A stretch of DNA of 7,017 nt from contig DASPKO010000183.1 in NCBI GenBank assembly GCA_035628055.1, positions 1 to 7,017 on the forward strand, given 5' to 3'. Below, piece after piece: positions 5,257-7,017 of this stretch (position 1 is the first letter of the stretch; each line of letters starts with the position of its first letter). This DNA comes from DASPKO01 sp035628055 (GTDB taxonomy: Bacteria; Planctomycetota; Phycisphaerae; Phycisphaerales; UBA1924). A program made the position numbers and the translations under genes. Below the pieces are notes generated by a model. The model made no database searches. It had not been told where the DNA came from and saw only the letters and a program-made list of their open reading frames with translations.

Positions 5257-7017
5257 ATGCCCGCCAGAAGCACGTTCCCGAGCCCGATCCCCGCCGACGA
5301 GGTGCGGCGGCTGTTCGTGGAGTTCTACCGCGGCAAGCCCGCGCCCGGAGCGGGCGGGCACGCCGTGGTGCCGTCGTCCCCGGTGGTGCCGCACGACGAC
5401 CCGACGCTGCTGTTCGCCAACGCCGGGATGAACCAGTTCAAGCCGATCTTCCTGGGACAGGCGGCCCCGGGGAGCGCGCTGGCGGGGCTGAAGCGCGCGG
5501 TGAACAGCCAGAAGTGCATCCGCGCCGGGGGCAAGCACAACGACCTCGAGGACGTGGGGCGGGACACGTACCACCACACGTTCTTCGAGATGCTCGGGAC
5601 GTGGTCGTTCGGCGACTACTACAAGAAGGAGTCCATCGCCTGGGGGATGGAGCTGCTCACGGGGGTGTACGGGATCCCCGCGGAGCGGCTGTACGCCACG
5701 TACTTCCGGGGTGAGCCGGAGGCCGGGCTGGAGCCGGACCTCGAGGCGCGCGACCTGTGGCTCGGGCATCTTCCGGCGAGCAATGTGTTGCCGGGAGGCT
5801 TCAAGGACAACTTCTGGGAGATGGGGGAGACGGGCCCGTGCGGGCCGTGCTCGGAGATTCATTTCGACCGCGTGGGGGCCCGGAACGCGGCGCGGCTGGT
5901 GAACGCCGGGGACCCCAACGTGCTGGAGGTGTGGAACCACGTCTTCATCGGGTTCAACCGCGAGGAGGGGGGCGGGCTCCGGGCGTTGCCGGCGCGGCAC
6001 ATCGACACCGGGATGGGGCTGGAACGGCTGGTGAGCGTGCTCCAGGGCAAGCCCAGCAACTACGACACCGACCTCTTCACCCCGCTGTTCATGGCGATCG
6101 AGCGGATCACCGGGGCGCGCCCGTACATGGGGCGCCTGGGGGCGCAGGACAAGGACAACATCGACACGGCCTACCGCGTGATCGCCGATCACGCGCGGGC
6201 GCTGACGTTCGCGCTCACCGACGGCGCGGTGCCGAGCAACGAAGGACGCGGGTACGTATTGCGGCGGATCCTGCGGCGGGCCGTGCGCTACGGGCGGCAG
6301 ACGCTGGGCGCCAAGCCGGGGTTCTTCGCGCAGCTCGTGCCCGTGGTGGTGGAGCGGATGGGGGGCTTCTTCCCGGAGCTGAAGCAGAACCCGCAGCGGG
6401 TGATGGATGTGGTGCGGGAAGAAGAAGAAAGCTTCGGGCGCACGCTGGAGCGGGGGCTGCGGCTGTTCGAGGAGGCTGTGGGCGGGGGCGGCGGCGGGCA
6501 GGTCCCCGGCGAGGTGGCCTTCAAGCTGCACGACACGTACGGCTTCCCGGTCGACCTGACCCAGCTCATGGCGGAGGAGCGGGGGATGAGGGTGGACCTG
6601 GGCGGGTACGAGCGGCTGATGGCCGAGGCGAAGGAGAAGGCCCGGGCGGGGAGCGCCGGGAGGTTTGCCGCGGGAGTGGGGCCGGGGGGCGGTGGGCCGC
6701 TGGTGCTGGGGCCGGAGGCGATCGCGCAGCTCCAGCGTCTCGGGGTGGCCCGGACCGACGACGTGGACAAGTACCACGGCCGCGAGGTGCGGGCGACGGT
6801 GCGGGCGATCTACAACGGGGAGAACTTCGACGAGCATGTGCGCGCGGGGAACCAGACGCGGGCGGTGGGGATCGTGCTGGACCGGACGAACTTCTATGCC
6901 AGCTCAGGCGGCCAACCGGGGGACATGGGCCTGCTGGAGGCCGCGGACGGACGGCGGGTCGCGATCGCCGGGACAATCCATCCGGAGGGCGACAAGACCA
7001 GGGTCGTGCATGTGCCG
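5257..7017 (+). CDS. alaS: Alanyl-tRNA synthetase, N-terminal 587 residues (3' end outside window)
   Basis: AlaRS charges tRNA-Ala with alanine and clears mischarged Ser and Gly. The frame is open from the ATG at 5257 to the window edge with no stop. The class II catalytic domain shows LLFANAGMNQFKPIFLG (51-67), KCIRAGGKHNDLEDVG (86-101), YHHTFFEMLGTWSFGDYYKK (105-124), KDNFWEMGETGPCGPCSE (183-200), VWNHVF (225-230) and motif 3 DTGMGLERL (250-258). The helical tRNA-recognition domain includes NEGRGYVLRRILRRAVRYG (328-346) and HDTYGFPVDLT (425-435). The editing domain begins near 510 and shows FYASSGGQPGD (546-556); its zinc-binding HxxxH and CxxxH motifs and the C-Ala domain lie beyond the edge. 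Gly-rich stretches at 409-414 and 473-480 look like loop expansions. Several segments, such as the insert RVGARNAARLVNAGDPNVLE (205-224), match eukaryotic cytosolic AlaRS rather than E. coli AlaRS. The upstream AAGAGA, 4 nt from the ATG, is a weak ribosome site at best. Confidence 0.97.
   Translation, partial: MPARSTFPSPIPADEVRRLFVEFYRGKPAPGAGGHAVVPSSPVVPHDDPTLLFANAGMNQFKPIFLGQAAPGSALAGLKRAVNSQKCIRAGGKHNDLEDVGRDTYHHTFFEMLGTWSFGDYYKKESIAWGMELLTGVYGIPAERLYATYFRGEPEAGLEPDLEARDLWLGHLPASNVLPGGFKDNFWEMGETGPCGPCSEIHFDRVGARNAARLVNAGDPNVLEVWNHVFIGFNREEGGGLRALPARHIDTGMGLERLVSVLQGKPSNYDTDLFTPLFMAIERITGARPYMGRLGAQDKDNIDTAYRVIADHARALTFALTDGAVPSNEGRGYVLRRILRRAVRYGRQTLGAKPGFFAQLVPVVVERMGGFFPELKQNPQRVMDVVREEEESFGRTLERGLRLFEEAVGGGGGGQVPGEVAFKLHDTYGFPVDLTQLMAEERGMRVDLGGYERLMAEAKEKARAGSAGRFAAGVGPGGGGPLVLGPEAIAQLQRLGVARTDDVDKYHGREVRATVRAIYNGENFDEHVRAGNQTRAVGIVLDRTNFYASSGGQPGDMGLLEAADGRRVAIAGTIHPEGDKTRVVHVP

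Noticed and set aside
6481..6498. Glycine-codon GGC/GGG repeat tract in alaS, as a possible microsatellite.
   Set aside because: It encodes a short Gly loop between conserved AlaRS segments and keeps the frame; ordinary in GC-rich genes.
5092..6837. Minus-strand open frame of 581 codons opposite alaS.
   Set aside because: It is His/Pro/Arg-rich with no motif, and the plus strand encodes an unmistakable AlaRS without a stop to the window edge.

Overview
The window is a very GC-rich bacterial chromosome segment carrying ordinary housekeeping genes, most of them with weak or no Shine-Dalgarno signals. Two features point to a planctomycete-like bacterium, possibly of the Phycisphaerae: an alternative GlmU-like protein of the kind known from Bacteroidetes and planctomycetes, and an alanyl-tRNA synthetase whose N-terminal half closely resembles the eukaryotic cytosolic enzyme. 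This placement is an inference from remembered family features, not a phylogeny. I found no mobile element, CRISPR array, tRNA or rRNA gene, and no convincing novel multi-gene system.

Layout. Positions 1-117 (+) hold the last 38 codons of an AMP-forming acyl-CoA synthetase-type enzyme. It ends 3 bp before the convergent stop codon of nadC (121-1077, -), the quinolinate phosphoribosyltransferase of NAD synthesis. nadC is divergent from a GlmU-like nucleotidyltransferase/left-handed beta-helix protein (1151-2365, +). That gene abuts trmD (2366-3109, +; tRNA m1G37 methyltransferase) with no spacer, and rplS (3168-3605, +; ribosomal protein L19) follows 58 bp later. The three genes look like one transcription unit. 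trmD-rplS is a widely conserved pair, but the usual upstream partners rpsP-rimM are not adjacent here.

A 93-bp convergent gap rich in small hairpins separates rplS from sthA (3699-5105, -), a soluble pyridine nucleotide transhydrogenase-type flavoprotein that lacks both redox cysteines. A 151-bp divergent gap then leads to alaS (5257-7017, +), which runs off the window after 587 codons.

Functional themes are pyridine nucleotide metabolism (nadC makes NAD precursor, sthA balances NADH and NADPH), translation (trmD, rplS, alaS) and envelope precursor supply (the GlmU-like protein). The points most worth checking are the eukaryote-like AlaRS, the possible leaderless divergent starts at 1077 and 1151, and a nine-G tract in trmD from which the alternative frames stay open into rplS.
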